Source: JAJYSO01 sp964495935
GTDB taxonomy: Bacteria; Bacteroidota; Bacteroidia; Flavobacteriales; Flavobacteriaceae
Direction: 5' to 3'
Length of the DNA: 18,118 nucleotides
NCBI GenBank assembly: GCA_964495935.1
Contig: CAZBXQ010000062.1
Coordinates: 1-18,118, forward strand
The position numbers were made by a program, and so were the translations under genes. The notes beneath the pieces are model-generated. The model did not search any database. It saw nothing but the letters and a program-made list of their open reading frames with translations, and had not been told where the DNA came from. Below are positions 7,752 through 15,943 of the stretch, piece after piece; within the stretch, counting starts at the first letter, position 1; each line of letters opens with the position of its first letter.

Positions 7752-7784
7752 AAATAAAAAGGAGTCCGGTTTTGGGCTCCTTTT
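7752..7784 (-). terminator. Rho-independent terminator of the beta-oxidation operon
   Basis: On the minus strand AAAAGGAG (7784-7777) pairs with CTCCTTTT (7764-7757). The stem extends inward by two G-C pairs and one G-T pair, closing a six-base loop. The T-rich run CTCCTTTTTATTT follows. It lies about 25 nt downstream of the acyl-CoA dehydrogenase stop codon, so it marks the 3' end of the operon. Confidence 0.85.
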
Positions 7785-7809
7785 CATAGCTATTATGAAT
7801 CGCTACTAA

Positions 7810-9615
7810 TCAATCAAAGCTATAGCCGCCATCGGCGATTACCTTGTCGGCGACGATATTCTTGAGCTCGGCTATATTGGGATAGTTCTGGTATTTGGTA
7901 AAGCGTTTTAATCCCATCAGCAGCATGCGCTGTTCATCACCGCTGGCAAAGGAAATAATAGCCTCCCGTGCATTTTGGGTGATATTTTCCACCATCTGAT
8001 AAAGTTTCAGTTGCGTCATGGCAATTTGCTCTTTAACGTGGTCTTCCCCTTTATTCTTAGCTAATTTTTCTGTTCGCAACAGCGTTCCTTCGATCATAAA
8101 GATATCGATGAGGATATCGGCGGCATTTAGGATCAAGTGCTGGTGGTTTTCCAGTTCGGCCTGATATTTTTGAACGGCACTTCCGGCGACCATCAGGAAG
8201 ACTTTCTTCAGCTTGGTCAGGATTTCCTTTTCTTCGGCAAACAATTCCGAATAATCGGGCTTATCGAGGGAAGGCAATCCGGTCAATTCGTCTTTTATGG
8301 CCATGGCCGGAGTAAGCAGATCCAATTCTCCTTTCAAGGCCTTTTTCAACAGCATCCCGACAGCATGAAGCCGGTTAATTTCATTGGTCCCTTCATAAAT
8401 TCGGGGGATTCGGGCATCACGCCAGGCGGCCTCCATAGGGGTTTCCTTGGAATATCCCATCCCGCCGTAAATCTGGATTCCTTCGTCACTGGCGTTTTGA
8501 GTGGCCTCAGAGCAGAATACCTTGGCCAGCGAGCATTCTACGGCAAAATCTTCGACCGCTTTTAATTCGGCCTCGGTTCGGCTTAAACCGTCATCCTCCC
8601 GATATTTCTGCGTCCATTTTTCAATAAGATTTGCGGTCCGGTAGGTAGCGGATTCACTGACGTATGCATCGGTGGCCAATTGTGCCAGTTTTCCTTTAAT
8701 GGCTTCAAATTCGGAAATCTTGGTGTTAAACTGCTCCCGTTCGTTGGCATATTTTGTAGCGATTCCGAGAACCCGTCTTTGCGAATCCAAACAAGCAGCT
8801 CCCAATTTCATCCGGCCGATGTTCAGGATGTTCATGGCAATTTTAAAACCCTTGTTTCGCTCCCACAACAGGTTTTCTACAGGTACTTTGGTGTCCTCAA
8901 AAAAGACTTGTCGGGTAGAGGAGGAGGCAATCCCCAGTTTGTCTTCTTCCTGTCCTAATTTGATTCCGTTGGGATTGTCTTTGTCGTATTCCACGATAAA
9001 AGCGGACAGGTATTTGTCGTCTTCAATCCGGGCAAAAACGATAAAAGTATGGGCAAATCCGGCATTCGAAATCCACATTTTCTGACCGTTGATCAGGTAG
9101 TGTTTTCCGTCATCGGTCAGTGTTGCCGAGGTTTTTCCCGAATTGGCATCACTTCCGGCTGTGGGTTCGGTCAGGCAGTAGGCTCCAATCCATTCCCCGG
9201 TGGCCAACTTGGGCAAATATTTTTTCTTTTGTTCTTCCGTCCCATAGAGAGCAATGGGGAGAGTTCCGATTCCGGTATGCGCCCCGTAAGCGGTAGCCAT
9301 CGAACCGGTAGCTCCGGAGAAATAATCGGTCACCAGGAACGAAGAAGTAAAACCCATCTCCAATCCGTTGTACTCCTCGGGGAGGGTAATTCCCAAAAAG
9401 CCCAATTCACCGGCTTTTTTTATAATATTTTCGGTAAGCTCATAATCGTGCTCTTCAAAACGATCGTGATTGGGCACAATTTCGCGATCGACAAATTCCC
9501 TTACGGAATCCCGCATCATCTGTTGCTCTTCATTGAGATCTTCAAGGGTAAAAACATCCTCTGCCGAAGACGGCTTGATGATGAATTCCCCACCTTTTAA
9601 TAGTTCTTTGGCCAT
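7810..9615 (-). CDS. Acyl-CoA dehydrogenase (beta-oxidation step 1)
   Basis: This 601-residue flavoenzyme catalyses alpha,beta-dehydrogenation of acyl-CoA to trans-2-enoyl-CoA. Family signatures in order are CLTEPTAGSDA (147-157, FAD/substrate contact), GQKMWISNAGFA (177-188), QIYGGMGY (381-388) and RIYEGTNEI (405-413). The catalytic base by family analogy is E408 in the YEGT motif. About 180 residues follow the core, an extension like that of long and very-long-chain enzymes, so a long-chain preference is plausible but not proven. It is cytoplasmic, or peripheral at the membrane. It is the last gene of the operon, 87 nt after the thiolase, and is followed by a strong terminator. Electrons would pass to ETF and the quinone pool, whose genes are not in this window. 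Confidence 0.95.
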   Translation of the reverse strand: MAKELLKGGEFIIKPSSAEDVFTLEDLNEEQQMMRDSVREFVDREIVPNHDRFEEHDYELTENIIKKAGELGFLGITLPEEYNGLEMGFTSSFLVTDYFSGATGSMATAYGAHTGIGTLPIALYGTEEQKKKYLPKLATGEWIGAYCLTEPTAGSDANSGKTSATLTDDGKHYLINGQKMWISNAGFAHTFIVFARIEDDKYLSAFIVEYDKDNPNGIKLGQEEDKLGIASSSTRQVFFEDTKVPVENLLWERNKGFKIAMNILNIGRMKLGAACLDSQRRVLGIATKYANEREQFNTKISEFEAIKGKLAQLATDAYVSESATYRTANLIEKWTQKYREDDGLSRTEAELKAVEDFAVECSLAKVFCSEATQNASDEGIQIYGGMGYSKETPMEAAWRDARIPRIYEGTNEINRLHAVGMLLKKALKGELDLLTPAMAIKDELTGLPSLDKPDYSELFAEEKEILTKLKKVFLMVAGSAVQKYQAELENHQHLILNAADILIDIFMIEGTLLRTEKLAKNKGEDHVKEQIAMTQLKLYQMVENITQNAREAIISFASGDEQRMLLMGLKRFTKYQNYPNIAELKNIVADKVIADGGYSFD

Positions 9616-9702
9616 GTTGTCGTATTTAAGAAGTTTGTGTTTGGTTTCCGACCAATATCGGAACGAGATTTTTTGATATAGATAGGTTTCCGTTTGAGGA
9701 TA

Positions 9703-10890
9703 TTAGTAAACCTCATAAACTCCGGCGGCACCCTGTCCGGTTCCCACGCACATGGTGACCAAGGCGTTTTTACCGTTTAGTTTGCGTTTCCGCATTTCGT
9801 CAAAAATCTGAACCGAGAGCTTGGCTCCGGTACAACCCAACGGGTGACCGAGGGCAATGGCGCCTCCGTTTACATTGACAATCTCGGGGTTCATTTCCAA
9901 TTCCCGGATAACGGCTACAGACTGTGAGGCGAAAGCTTCATTGAGCTCGACCAATTCGATGTCATTCAGGCTTAATCCGGTTTGTTTGAGTACTTTAGGA
10001 ACGGCAAAAGCGGGTCCGATTCCCATCACCTTGGGTTCGACTCCCACGGTGGAATAGCCTTTTAGCCGGGCTTCAGGCTCCAGATTGAGTTTTTTCATCA
10101 TCTTTTCGCTCATGACCACCACAAAAGCGGCTCCGTCACTCATTTGGGAGGAGTTCCCGGCCGTTACACTTCCGCCTTGCGCAAATACCGGACGGAGTTT
10201 GGCCAGGATTTCGAGGGAAGTATCTTTTCGGGGGCCTTCATCTCGGGTGACCGTATAATTCTTCGTTTCCTTTTTGCCTTCCTCATTCACAAAGATATGC
10301 TCTACATCAATAGGGGTAATTTGCTCTTTGAACCGGTTTTCGGTTTGTGCTTTGATGGCTTTTTGATGGGAGTTATAGGAGAATTCATCTTGGTCTTCCC
10401 GGGAGATATCGTAGCGTTTGGCGACTTCTTCTGCGGTGAGCCCCATTCCCCAATAATAGTCGGCGTGACCCTCTTTGGCCAGTTTGTAGCTGGGAGCCGG
10501 TTTAAATCCGCTCATGGGGACGTAACTCATGCTTTCGGCTCCTCCGGCAATGATACAATCGGCCATCCCGCTCTGGATCTTGGCGGTGGCAATGGCAATG
10601 GCCTCGATTCCGGAAGAACAGAAACGATTGACGATCATTCCGGAGACCTCCACGCGATCCAGAGCCATCAGCGAGATAAACCGCCCCATGTTGAGGCCCT
10701 GCTCAGCTTCCGGCATGGCGTTTCCCACAATCACGTCATCCACCTGGCTGTTGTCTAATTCGGGGACCTGTTTTAATAAGTATTTGATGGTTTCGGCGGC
10801 CATTTCATCCGGGCGTTTAAAACGTAAAACTCCGCGGGGTGCTTTCCCCACCGCCGTTCGATAACCTTTAATTATATATGCTGTTTCCAT
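9703..10890 (-). CDS. Acetyl-CoA C-acyltransferase (3-ketoacyl-CoA thiolase)
   Basis: This 395-residue thiolase cleaves 3-ketoacyl-CoA with CoA to acetyl-CoA and a shortened acyl-CoA. All three catalytic residues are present. C91 in NRFCSSGIEAIA is the acylated nucleophile, H349 lies in GGAIALGHPLGCTGA, and C381 in CVGTGQGAAGVYE is the proton-transfer cysteine. GGAESMSYVPM and NEAFASQSVAV are further family signatures. The length is standard. It would form the beta-oxidation module with the HAD/ECH fusion upstream and the acyl-CoA dehydrogenase downstream. The gene is separated from the fusion by an S23 gene and AT-rich repeats, so its expression may depend on read-through of that insert or on a separate promoter. 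A catabolic role is inferred from this context rather than a biosynthetic one. Confidence 0.96.
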   Translation of the reverse strand: METAYIIKGYRTAVGKAPRGVLRFKRPDEMAAETIKYLLKQVPELDNSQVDDVIVGNAMPEAEQGLNMGRFISLMALDRVEVSGMIVNRFCSSGIEAIAIATAKIQSGMADCIIAGGAESMSYVPMSGFKPAPSYKLAKEGHADYYWGMGLTAEEVAKRYDISREDQDEFSYNSHQKAIKAQTENRFKEQITPIDVEHIFVNEEGKKETKNYTVTRDEGPRKDTSLEILAKLRPVFAQGGSVTAGNSSQMSDGAAFVVVMSEKMMKKLNLEPEARLKGYSTVGVEPKVMGIGPAFAVPKVLKQTGLSLNDIELVELNEAFASQSVAVIRELEMNPEIVNVNGGAIALGHPLGCTGAKLSVQIFDEMRKRKLNGKNALVTMCVGTGQGAAGVYEVY

Positions 10891-10922
10891 AATATGTGTT
10901 TTGTGTAGTGTATTATATTATT

Positions 10923-10955
10923 GTATATTGTATAGCGTATAATGTATATTGTATA
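10923..10955. repeat. Left inverted-repeat arm beside the S23 gene
   Basis: This AT-rich arm contains GTATATTGTATA (10923-10934), the exact reverse complement of 11405-11416. It also contains GTATAATGTATATTGTATA (10937-10955), which matches the reverse complement of 11391-11409 at 17 of 19 positions. The two arms enclose the S23 gene. Confidence 0.7.
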
Positions 10956-10994
10956 AGCCTGATGCTTCTTTAAAAAGAACACCTGAAATTCTGT

Positions 10995-11345
10995 TTACTC
11001 CAGGCTTTTCTGAAGCTTGATGATCATGTTTTGAATATGGTGAATTTCGTTCTCGGCAGCTTCATATTCCTTTATCTTTAAGTATTGCATCTTTTTAGAA
11101 AGTATCAATTGTGTTTCCAATTCAAACGAGGAACCGAGAGCAATTCCCAGAAAATTGCTAAAGTACTTATTTGTTGATCGACCGCATCCTTCAGCAATAT
11201 TAGAAGGTATTGAGACTGCAGCGCTTCGGATTTGAGATTGAAGTCCGTATCGCTCTCTTTGCGGGAACTTCTCTGTAAGCTTGTATATTTCTTTAACCAA
11301 ATCCATAGATTTTTGCCAAACCCTCAACTCTCTGAAATAATTCAT
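10995..11345 (-). CDS. S23/four-helix-bundle protein (23S rRNA-intervening-sequence protein family)
   Basis: This 116-residue helical protein has the S23 family hallmark SIPSNIAEG at residues 45-53. Typical elements before it are FRELRVWQKSMDLVKEIY and GLQSQIRSAAV, and after it FLGIALGSSFELETQL. Relatives occur inside 23S rRNA intervening sequences, as stand-alone genes in Bacteroidota, and as Avd in diversity-generating retroelements. Stand-alone members have no established function. No reverse transcriptase or rRNA sequence accompanies it here. It is on the operon strand between the HAD/ECH fusion and the thiolase, framed by AT-rich inverted-repeat arms at 10923-10955 and 11391-11416. That setting suggests the gene and its flanks were inserted into the fad operon as a unit. 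Confidence 0.93.
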   Translation of the reverse strand: MNYFRELRVWQKSMDLVKEIYKLTEKFPQRERYGLQSQIRSAAVSIPSNIAEGCGRSTNKYFSNFLGIALGSSFELETQLILSKKMQYLKIKEYEAAENEIHHIQNMIIKLQKSLE

Positions 11346-11390
11346 ACTATTAAGAAGTCTTTAAGATTTTTATCTTCTGAGCGATAACAC

Positions 11391-11416
11391 TATACACTTT
11401 ACATTATACAATATAC
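11391..11416. repeat. Right inverted-repeat arm beside the S23 gene
   Basis: This is the reverse complement of the left arm: TATACAATATAC (11405-11416) is a perfect 12-nt partner of 10923-10934. It ends 7 nt before the stop codon of the HAD/ECH fusion at 11424, so the boundary of the proposed insert is close to the upstream gene's 3' end. Confidence 0.7.
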
Positions 11417-11423
11417 GATTTTA

Positions 11424-13832
11424 TCAGTTTCTCAGCGGCTTTCCGGTTTTCAACATGTGCTGCAATCGTTCTAATGTTTTACGTTCTCCGCAAAGAGAGA
11501 GGAAGGCCTCACGTTCCAGATCCAGCAGGTATTGCTCGCTTACCTGAGTCTTTTCAGAAAGATCGCCGCCTGCCATGACATAAGCCAATTTATCGACTAC
11601 CTTTTGGTCGTATTCGCTAATATAATTCCCGGCGTGCATTTGGTCGGTTCCCACCCAAAGAGCTCCTAAGGCTTCTTTTCCTAAAACGGTGATATCATCC
11701 CGTTGAATGGGTTTGGTATAACCGTTTTCAGCGATGAGCAGGGCATGCTTTTTGGCGATGGCTAACTGCCGTTCCTTATTGATAACGACCACATCTTTAT
11801 GGCGTTCCATGATGCCCAGTTCATAAGCTTCTTCAGCCGATTTGGAGACTTTGGCCATTCCTATGGTAATCAGATTTTGCTGATATCGGTTCAGATCCAC
11901 ATCGCCTTTGACCAGAGAATCGGCGGCACGCATCGTCATTTCTTTGGTTCCGCCTCCGCCGGGGATCAGCCCCACGCCTACTTCCACCAATCCGATGTAA
12001 GTTTCTGCTGCGGCCACAATTTTATCGGCGTGCAGGGAAATCTCACATCCCCCGCCTAAGGTCATGGCGTGAGGCGCGGAAATCGTTGGGATCGAGGAAT
12101 ACCGCATTCGCATGGAGGTCTGTTGGAAGTAATGAACCGCCCTATTCAGCTCGTCATATTCCTGTTCGCTGGCCATCATCAGGATCAGTGCAATATTGGC
12201 CCCGGCAGAAAAGTTGTTCCCTTCATTATAAACAACCAAGCCTTGGTATTCTTTTTCGGCTAAGTCGATGGCTTTGTTTAGGCCGTCCAAAACGCCTTGT
12301 CCCATCGTGTTCATCTTGCTTCGGAACTCCACGTTTAGGATTCCGTCTCCTAAATCTTGTACAATAACCTCGTCGTTGCTGAATACTTCTTTGGATTCTC
12401 GGATGTTATCGAGCACAATAAAGGAATCCTGACCCGGCATCTTGACGTAGTCTTTTTGATCGATGTCGTAGTAGTAGGTTTTGCCGTCTTTTACAGTATA
12501 GAAAGCATCTTTTCCATTTTTTAGCATCTCGTTTACCCATTTCCCGGCTTTGAGACCCTCGTTATCAATCAGTTTCAGACCTTCTTTTACGCCGATCGCA
12601 TTCCAGATTTCGAAGGGGCCGTGCGCCCATCCATATCCGGCTCGCATCGCGTCGTCGAGTTTGTAGAATTCATCGCTGATTTCCGGAACCCGCATGGAGG
12701 AATAGGCAAACAAAGCAGCGAAGTTCTTTCGGAAGAAATCGCCTGCTTTTCCTTTATCGGCCAAAAGTACCGGATAACGATCTTCCAGAAAATCAATTCC
12801 TTTGGTTTTTTCAAGAACGCTGAAGCTCGCTTTTTTTTGATCCCGGTATTCCATCGTTTCGAGGTCCAGGGTTTTGATTTCACTGGAGGCATTTTTATGA
12901 GAAACCTTTTTGTAGAATCCGGTATTATCGGTTTTTGCTCCCAATCGCTTCTCATCCACCAGTTGCTGTACAAAGTCAGGCAGGGCAAAAACCTTACGTT
13001 GCTCATCATCGGGGCAATTTTCATACAGCCCGTTGGCTACGTGCACCAGCGTGTCCAATCCGACCACATCGGCTGTTCGGAAGGTAGCCGATTTGGGTCG
13101 GCCGATAACGGGACCGGTGAGTTTATCGACTTCCTCAATCGTTAATCCCAATTCCTTAATCTGGTGGAACAGGCTCATAATCCCAAAGGTTCCGATTCGG
13201 TTCCCGATAAAGGCCGGGGTGTCTTTGGCAATCACGGCCTTTTTACCCAGAAATTTGGCACCGTATTCTTCGAGGAATTCCAAAACCGCTGAATCGGTTT
13301 TGGGACCCGGGATAATCTCTAATAACTCCAAGTAACGGGGCGGGTTGAAAAAGTGCGTTCCGCAGAAGTGTTTCTGGAAATCTTCACTGCGATCCTTACT
13401 CATCAAATGAATAGGAATTCCGGAAGTATTGGTGGAAACGAGAGTTCCTTCCTGACGATATTTTTCGACCTGATCAAACACCGATTTTTTAATATCCAAC
13501 CGTTCGGTAACAACTTCGATGATCCAATCTGATTCAGAAATCTTGGAGATATCATCTTCGAGGTTACCGGTTTTGATCCGGGAAGCAAATTTCTTGCTGT
13601 AGATGGGGGCAGGATTAGATTTTAAGGCCTTTTGCAAATCGGTGTTAACAATACGGTTGCGTACGACTTGGTCTTTTAAGGTCAACCCCTTCTTCTTTTC
13701 TGTTTCTGTCAGCTCCCGAGGGATAATGTCCAGTAGTAATACTTGTACGCCTATATTGGCAAAATGGCAGGCAATGGCACTCCCCATTACACCGGAGCCG
13801 ATAATGGTAACTTGATTGATGGTTCTATTCAT
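11424..13832 (-). CDS. 3-hydroxyacyl-CoA dehydrogenase/enoyl-CoA hydratase fusion (beta-oxidation steps 2 and 3)
   Basis: This 802-residue bifunctional enzyme has the dehydrogenase first and the hydratase last, the FadN-like order that is reversed relative to E. coli FadB. An N-terminal NAD-binding Rossmann fold begins with VTIIGSGVMG (GxGxxG at 12-17). Dehydrogenase catalytic residues by family analogy are H160 in GTHFFNPP and E172. A second 3HCDH C-terminal-type segment lies around 370-460. The hydratase domain (about 485-690) has NNFSAGAN at 539-546. Its two catalytic acids, 20 residues apart as in rat hydratase, are E597 (GGGCEISLHAD) and E617 (GLVEVGVGLIPGGGGTK). It is the first gene of the operon, starting at ATG 13832. 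No MarR-type regulator, seen upstream in some relatives, is present in this window. Confidence 0.95.
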   Translation of the reverse strand: MNRTINQVTIIGSGVMGSAIACHFANIGVQVLLLDIIPRELTETEKKKGLTLKDQVVRNRIVNTDLQKALKSNPAPIYSKKFASRIKTGNLEDDISKISESDWIIEVVTERLDIKKSVFDQVEKYRQEGTLVSTNTSGIPIHLMSKDRSEDFQKHFCGTHFFNPPRYLELLEIIPGPKTDSAVLEFLEEYGAKFLGKKAVIAKDTPAFIGNRIGTFGIMSLFHQIKELGLTIEEVDKLTGPVIGRPKSATFRTADVVGLDTLVHVANGLYENCPDDEQRKVFALPDFVQQLVDEKRLGAKTDNTGFYKKVSHKNASSEIKTLDLETMEYRDQKKASFSVLEKTKGIDFLEDRYPVLLADKGKAGDFFRKNFAALFAYSSMRVPEISDEFYKLDDAMRAGYGWAHGPFEIWNAIGVKEGLKLIDNEGLKAGKWVNEMLKNGKDAFYTVKDGKTYYYDIDQKDYVKMPGQDSFIVLDNIRESKEVFSNDEVIVQDLGDGILNVEFRSKMNTMGQGVLDGLNKAIDLAEKEYQGLVVYNEGNNFSAGANIALILMMASEQEYDELNRAVHYFQQTSMRMRYSSIPTISAPHAMTLGGGCEISLHADKIVAAAETYIGLVEVGVGLIPGGGGTKEMTMRAADSLVKGDVDLNRYQQNLITIGMAKVSKSAEEAYELGIMERHKDVVVINKERQLAIAKKHALLIAENGYTKPIQRDDITVLGKEALGALWVGTDQMHAGNYISEYDQKVVDKLAYVMAGGDLSEKTQVSEQYLLDLEREAFLSLCGERKTLERLQHMLKTGKPLRN

Positions 13833-14164
13833 AAGATCGTATTATAAATAAGAGTTATATAATTTTTTACACGTTTAAGATAAGAGAAATTATTGGGATA
13901 TCCTATTCTTTGTTTTTCGTTTAACGGGGTTTTAATAAAGCTGCATCGCGCAATGTAAACAATCAATTTTACATATACCTGTTAAGTAATCATTTATATC
14001 ATATAATCAATGAATTATACAATAATATGAATAAAAAACTTAACGGTGTAAATAAATATAAAAAATTTTATATTTTGAATAAAAACGGAGGGAGATGATG
14101 TAAATCTGATGGGGGGCATTAAATATTTAAATTGTAGTTTTGTTCACTATCAAAAATAAAAACC
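13833..14164. promoter_or_regulatory. Divergent control region between the beta-oxidation operon and cmk
   Basis: This AT-rich 332-nt region must hold the promoters of two diverging units. On the plus strand TAGTTTTG (14135-14142) fits the -7 consensus and lies 22 nt before the cmk GTG, but no TTG is correctly spaced upstream. No matching -7 box was found for the minus strand. An imperfect palindrome CATCGCGCAATG (13944-13955, 10 of 12 symmetric) is one candidate operator for the fad operon. No small ORF or RNA is evident. Confidence 0.5.
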
Positions 14165-14857
14165 GTGAAGAAGATTGTAATTGCCATAGATGGATATTCC
14201 TCTACCGGAAAAAGCACAATTGCCCAGGAATTGGCCGAGGTATTAGACTATATATACGTCGATACGGGGGCGATGTATCGAGCGGTGACACTTTTTGCTC
14301 TGGAAAACAATTTTGTGGGAGACGATTTTCTTAGGAAAGAAGAAATCGTAGAGGCATTGGGAGGAGTAAAATTGGAATTTAGGAAGTCAAAGGGAGAATT
14401 GCGAATGTGTTTGAACGGGAAAGACGTTGAAGAAGAAATTCGAGGTCTCGAAGTTTCTAATTTTGTAAGTCCGATTGCAGCAATCCCTCAGGTACGGAAG
14501 TTTTTAGTTGAGCAGCAGCAAAAAATAGGAAAAAAGAAAGGAATTGTAATGGATGGTCGGGATATTGGAACCGTTGTTTTTCCGAATGCCGAATTAAAAT
14601 TGTTTATGACGGCTTCTGCGGAAGTTCGTGCCCAAAGAAGATATAAAGAGATGAAAGCCAAAGGGCAGGAAGTGAGTTATGATGAAGTATTAAAAAATAT
14701 AACTGAGCGGGACACCTTGGATACCACTCGGAAAATCTCCCCGTTGGTGAAAGCTGAAGATGCGATAGAAATTGATAATTCGGATTTGACCCGAGAAGAG
14801 CAATTTTCCAAGATTCTGAGTTTAGCACAGTGTCGAATTGAGGAGGCCCGGGATTGA
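14165..14857 (+). CDS. cmk: Cytidylate kinase
   Basis: This 230-residue nucleoside-monophosphate kinase phosphorylates CMP and dCMP to the diphosphates with ATP in pyrimidine salvage and DNA precursor supply. The P-loop GYSSTGKST is at residues 10-18. The CMP-site signature DTGAMYRAVT is at 33-42, DGRDIGTVVFPNAELK at 130-145, and the basic ARG/LID-like stretch RAQRRYKE at 155-162. The length matches bacterial Cmk. The start is GTG at 14165, giving MKKIVIAIDG, which is where the beta-1 strand of this family begins. The gene is divergent to the beta-oxidation operon. The next gene, DUF2911, follows after 198 nt and probably has its own promoter. Confidence 0.95.
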   Translation: MKKIVIAIDGYSSTGKSTIAQELAEVLDYIYVDTGAMYRAVTLFALENNFVGDDFLRKEEIVEALGGVKLEFRKSKGELRMCLNGKDVEEEIRGLEVSNFVSPIAAIPQVRKFLVEQQQKIGKKKGIVMDGRDIGTVVFPNAELKLFMTASAEVRAQRRYKEMKAKGQEVSYDEVLKNITERDTLDTTRKISPLVKAEDAIEIDNSDLTREEQFSKILSLAQCRIEEARD

Positions 14858-14978
14858 AAAGTATAAATTGCTTCCTCTGGAGATTAGAGTTGTATAAGAG
14901 ATAGCTTCCACTTGATTCCGAATTTAAATTTTCCGGAGCTCATTTTATAGCCGATCGGGGATAGGTTAAGTTTCCACA

Positions 14979-15008
14979 TTGCATAAAACCCAAAGATGTT
15001 GTATTTTG
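14979..15008 (+). promoter_or_regulatory. Weak candidate promoter for the DUF2911 gene
   Basis: TTG at 14979-14981 is followed after 20 nt by TATTTTG at 15002-15008. Spacing suits the Bacteroidota TTG/TAnnTTTG pattern, but the -7 element is one base short of the consensus. It would give a leader of about 40 nt before ATG 15056. Confidence 0.3.
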
Positions 15009-15055
15009 AAACAGGAAATTTGTTCAAATACAATTAACCTTAAAAATTAAAGCTG

Positions 15056-15901
15056 ATGAAACCTCTTTATCTGTTATTGTTTGCTGTCGGGCTATTCGCT
15101 GTTTCGGCTGAAGCTCAAGATTTTCATATGCCGGCTGCGAGTCCGCATGTTTCGATTAATCAATCTTTTTCAACTTCTTTTATTAAGCTGGATTACAGTC
15201 GGCCGGGGAAGCGAGGCCGTACCGTTTTTGGCGACTTGATTCCGTATGGAGAAGTTTGGCGTACCGGAGCCAATGCAGTGACAAAAATCACCTTTGGCGA
15301 GGATTTGATTGTTGGAGGCGAGAAAGTAAAAGCCGGAACCTATGCCTTATATACCCTTCCGGGAGCCGAAAGTTGGAAAGTAATCTTAAATAGAGGAGTG
15401 AAAAATTGGGGTGCCGATGGTTTTGATGCTGCTGAAAATGTCATCACGATCGAAGTTCCGGCAAAGCGACTGGAGTGCCCTCAGGAATCCTTTTCGTTGA
15501 CACTGGAAGACATTTCTAAAGATAAAGCGAACCTGCGATTGGCTTGGGATGATGCAGAAATTCGGGTTCCCATTGAAGCCGATAATGATGAACGGATTAT
15601 GGCGTACTTGGAGGAACAGCTGAACGGAGAGCATCCGCCCTATCTGCAAGCTGCGGGATATTATTTACAGACCAACCGAAAAATGGAGGAGGCGTTGAGC
15701 TATATTAATAAGGCGATGGAAGCTCATCCCCAATATTATATGTATTGGACGAAAGCTCAGATTCTGGAGAGGCTCAACCGCCATGAGGAGGCTCTCAAAG
15801 CCGCTAAAAAGGGAGTTGAGATAGCTCGAGAGGAGCATCCTGCTTTTGAATATGAATATCAACGCAATTACGAGCGGTTAAAAGCGGGGGAGATTAGATA
15901 G
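15056..15901 (+). CDS. Secreted DUF2911 protein with C-terminal TPR repeats
   Basis: This 281-residue exported protein has a Sec signal peptide at residues 1-20 (LFAVGLFAVSAEAQ). A DUF2911 domain follows at about residues 25-168. Its characteristic motifs are SPHVSINQSF, IKLDYSRPGKRGRTVFG, LIPYGEVWRTGANAVTKI and KVKAGTYALYTLPG. The C-terminal part (about 190-275) is helical with TPR-like pairs: YLQAAGYYLQTNRKMEEALSYINKA and YWTKAQILERLNRHEEALKAAKKG. DUF2911 has no assigned activity. It is common in Bacteroidota secreted proteins and is often fused to TPRs, as here. The likely location is periplasm or cell surface. It follows cmk on the same strand after 198 nt, with no functional link to it evident. 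Confidence 0.92.
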   Translation: MKPLYLLLFAVGLFAVSAEAQDFHMPAASPHVSINQSFSTSFIKLDYSRPGKRGRTVFGDLIPYGEVWRTGANAVTKITFGEDLIVGGEKVKAGTYALYTLPGAESWKVILNRGVKNWGADGFDAAENVITIEVPAKRLECPQESFSLTLEDISKDKANLRLAWDDAEIRVPIEADNDERIMAYLEEQLNGEHPPYLQAAGYYLQTNRKMEEALSYINKAMEAHPQYYMYWTKAQILERLNRHEEALKAAKKGVEIAREEHPAFEYEYQRNYERLKAGEIR

Positions 15902-15943
15902 GTAGTTAGGTGGTAGGTAGTGGGGAGTAGGTAGTAGGTAGTA
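15902..15943. repeat. GTAG-rich low-complexity tandem repeat
   Basis: Immediately after the DUF2911 stop the DNA is built of degenerate GTAGGTAGT units (GGTAGTTAGGTGGTAGGTAGTGGGG..., then AGTAGGTAGTAGGTAGTA). The unit is about 4-7 nt and imperfect. It may be length-variable between strains. Confidence 0.75.

Larger units (their letters stand above)
7491..7809. other. Gap-containing intergenic region between the ATPase remnant and the fad operon
   Basis: It holds a repeat copy (7551-7573), 100 N, about 65 nt of unassigned sequence with a short hairpin (CTATC/GATAG at 7715-7729), and the terminator at 7752-7784. I see no gene. Confidence 0.6.

Noticed and set aside
7566..7787. Minus-strand ORF starting MKRSPKPDSFLFIEK and running through the N gap
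   Set aside because: Its start codon and first residues lie inside the terminator hairpin after the acyl-CoA dehydrogenase gene, and about half of it is unknown bases.
8137..9600. Several plus-strand open frames opposite the acyl-CoA dehydrogenase
   Set aside because: Antisense shadows of a strongly conserved coding gene; the translations have no family features.
10995..11345. S23 gene as the Avd component of a diversity-generating retroelement
   Set aside because: No reverse transcriptase, template repeat or variable repeat is visible nearby.
11799..13335. Plus- and minus-strand alternative frames within the HAD/ECH fusion gene
   Set aside because: They lie wholly inside a gene with all catalytic residues in place, and their composition is that of frame shadows.
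14884..15033. 49-codon minus-strand open frame between cmk and DUF2911 (contains GKFKFGIKWKLSLIQL)
   Set aside because: It has only a TTG near its 5' end as a long start, overlaps the likely DUF2911 promoter, and has no recognised homology. The amphipathic tail looks protein-like, so an outer-membrane-protein remnant is not fully excluded.
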